DNA from: Dryocola sp051307055
GTDB lineage: Bacteria; Pseudomonadota; Gammaproteobacteria; Enterobacterales; Enterobacteriaceae
Assembly: GCF_051307055.1 (NCBI RefSeq)
Contig: NZ_CP149994.1
Coordinates: forward strand, 1,116,001 to 1,180,000
Direction of reading: 5' to 3'
DNA length: 64,000 nucleotides
Shown: in pieces, positions 62,624-64,000 of the stretch
Position numbering within the stretch: position 1 is the stretch's first letter
Layout: each line of letters begins with the position of its first letter
Notes under the pieces: model-generated
Told to the model about the DNA's origin: nothing
The model's input: only the letters and a program-made list of their open reading frames with translations
Databases searched by the model: none
Position numbers and translations under genes: made by a program

Positions 62624-64000
62624 TTATTGATCCTCAGAGCCGGGTGCGGCAGGCGCCTCGGCCGGCAAATCCGTGTTGTTATCCCCTAACATCAGGTGGT
62701 CGAGGATTTGACGCATAATCGTACCTACCGCGGGACCGACGCCGCCGTTTTCCAGAATGATGGTCACGGTGTATTCCGGATGCTCATACGGGGCAAATGC
62801 GGTCATTAATTTGTGGTCGCGTAAACGCTCGGCAATTTTATGCGCGTTGTAAGTTTCGTTGGCCTTCAGGCCAAACACCTGCGCGGTACCGGATTTCGCA
62901 GCAACCTTGTAGGGAGCGTTAGCAAAATACTTATGCGCCGTACCGTTCGGGCGGTTGGCGACGCCGTACATGCCGTCTTTGGCTATCTCCCAGAATCCTG
63001 AGTGAATATCGCCGACCGGCGGCTGCACCGGCTGCTTCCAGGGAACCTGTTTGCCGTTTTCAGCGGTGCTCTGCAGCAGATGAGGGACGCGTACGATGCC
63101 GTCGTTAATCAGGATCATCATCGCCTTGCTCATCTGAATCGGCGTGGCTGTCCAGTAGCCCTGGCCGATGCCGACCGGAATGGTGTCGCCCTGATACCAC
63201 GGCTTTTTATAGCGTTTTTGCTTCCATTCGCGCGTTGGCATATTGCCCGAACGCTCTTCGGAAAGATCGATGCCCGTGTAGTGTCCGTAGCCAAACTTGC
63301 CCATCCACTCTGAGATGCGGTCGATGCCCATATCGTAGGCGACCTGGTAGAAGAAGGTATCCGCTGACTCTTCGAGCGATTTGGTGACGTTCAGGCGGCC
63401 GTGCCCCCACTTTTTCCAGTCGCGATAGCGTTTCTCGGAACCCGGAAGCTGCCACCAGCCCGGGTCGAACAGCGAGGTGTTGCGGTTGATCACGCCCGCG
63501 CTTAGCGCCGACACGGCCATGTAAGGTTTAACCGTTGAGGCTGGTGGATAAACGCCCTGAGTCGCTCGGTTGATAAGCGGCGTGTTCGGATCGTTAAGCA
63601 GTCCGGAGTAATCTTTCGTGGAGATACCGTCTACAAACAGGTTGGGGTTATAGCTTGGCATAGAAACCAGCGCCATAATGCCGCCGGTGCGCGGGTCTGT
63701 TACCACCACCGCTGCACGGCTGCCCGCCAGTAAGGTTTCAATGTAATTCTGTAATTTCAGATCGATGGTCAGATAGATATCGTGCCCGGCCTGCGGAGAC
63801 ACCTCTTTAAGCTGACGGATAACGCGACCGCGGTTGTTAACTTCAACCTCTTCATAGCCGGTTTGCCCGTGAAGCACCTCTTCGTAATATCGTTCTATGC
63901 CCAGCTTGCCGATATCATGGGTTGCGGCATAGTTGGCGAGCTTGCCGTCTTTGTCGAGGCGCTCAACGTCTTTATCGTTGATCTTCGAGACGTAGCCAAT
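62624..64000 (-). CDS. mrdA: PBP2 (MrdA), transpeptidase of the elongasome, truncated by window end
   Basis: The window holds the C-terminal 458 residues; the frame stays open to base 64000 (IGYVSKINDKDVERL). The transpeptidase has S-T-V-K in VYPPASTVKPY, S-A-D in LEESADTFFYQV and K-S-G-T in AAKSGTAQVFG. It crosslinks peptidoglycan with RodA during elongation and is the target of mecillinam. The C-terminus ends AAPGSEDQ. Confidence 0.98.
   Translation of the reverse strand: MGYVSKINDKDVERLDKDGKLANYAATHDIGKLGIERYYEEVLHGQTGYEEVEVNNRGRVIRQLKEVSPQAGHDIYLTIDLKLQNYIETLLAGSRAAVVVTDPRTGGIMALVSMPSYNPNLFVDGISTKDYSGLLNDPNTPLINRATQGVYPPASTVKPYMAVSALSAGVINRNTSLFDPGWWQLPGSEKRYRDWKKWGHGRLNVTKSLEESADTFFYQVAYDMGIDRISEWMGKFGYGHYTGIDLSEERSGNMPTREWKQKRYKKPWYQGDTIPVGIGQGYWTATPIQMSKAMMILINDGIVRVPHLLQSTAENGKQVPWKQPVQPPVGDIHSGFWEIAKDGMYGVANRPNGTAHKYFANAPYKVAAKSGTAQVFGLKANETYNAHKIAERLRDHKLMTAFAPYEHPEYTVTIILENGGVGPAVGTIMRQILDHLMLGDNNTDLPAEAPAAPGSEDQ

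Overview
The window is a chromosomal segment of an enterobacterium. The order rna, dcuC, pagP, cspE, crcB, ybeM, tatE, lipA, lipB, ybeD, dacA, rlpA, mrdB, mrdA, and the blocks mscM(ybdG), ybdK-ybdJ, argU-folD-ybcJ and rnk, all match Escherichia-type gene order. Three accessory traits (a palatinose-type alpha-glucoside locus between rnk and rna, glgX-treY-treZ between lipA and lipB, and type I-F CRISPR-Cas beside mscM) suggest the Cronobacter/Siccibacter/Franconibacter neighbourhood. That assignment is inference from gene content, not from a database match.

Layout. 1-13140 is a type I-F CRISPR-Cas block: three arrays (9, 13 and 9 repeats including degenerate ends; 28-bp repeats and mostly 32-bp spacers), the mechanosensitive channel gene mscM between arrays 1 and 2, and the operon cas1-cas3(cas2-3 fusion)-csy1-csy2-csy3-csy4 between arrays 2 and 3. 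An antitoxin gene and its broken toxin gene lie between csy4 and array 3. A perfect CRP-type palindrome precedes cas1. All three leaders carry two IHF-like sites at nearly the same distances from the first repeat. 13237-17829 is fdnGHI (selenocysteine formate dehydrogenase N). It is followed by a predicted membrane protein with AbiC-like architecture, ybdK and ybdJ.

20549-32014 holds a DUF4041/GIY-YIG-type protein on the 3' side of tRNA-Arg(UCT), folD and ybcJ, a glucose-family PTS EIICB gene with a LacI/MalI-type repressor gene and a double operator, a DUF1311-type secreted protein, a sigma-54 activator without a sensor domain, and a ToxR-like membrane regulator with a small membrane partner. 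32015-44136 has rnk, a GntP-family permease with two GntR-like operators, the pal-type operon (binding protein, two permeases, ATPase, two GH13 glucosidases) and rna. The pal-type operon is interrupted by about 0.7 kb of tandem REP-like repeats and is flanked by gene relics.

44228-64000 is mostly core: dcuC, a decayed CusA/CzcA-type pump gene, pagP, cspE, crcB, ybeM, tatE and lipA. The glgX-treY-treZ operon (glycogen or maltodextrin to trehalose) follows, then lipB, ybeD, dacA, rlpA, mrdB and the truncated mrdA at the window edge.

Several themes recur: phage defence (CRISPR I-F, plus two candidate defence-like membrane or coiled-coil proteins), anaerobic respiration (fdnGHI and dcuC with FNR-like sites), alpha-glucoside and trehalose metabolism, and the lipoate/cell-wall core. 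Single-base frameshifts in homopolymers (mscM and the toxin gene) could be real decay or sequencing error.
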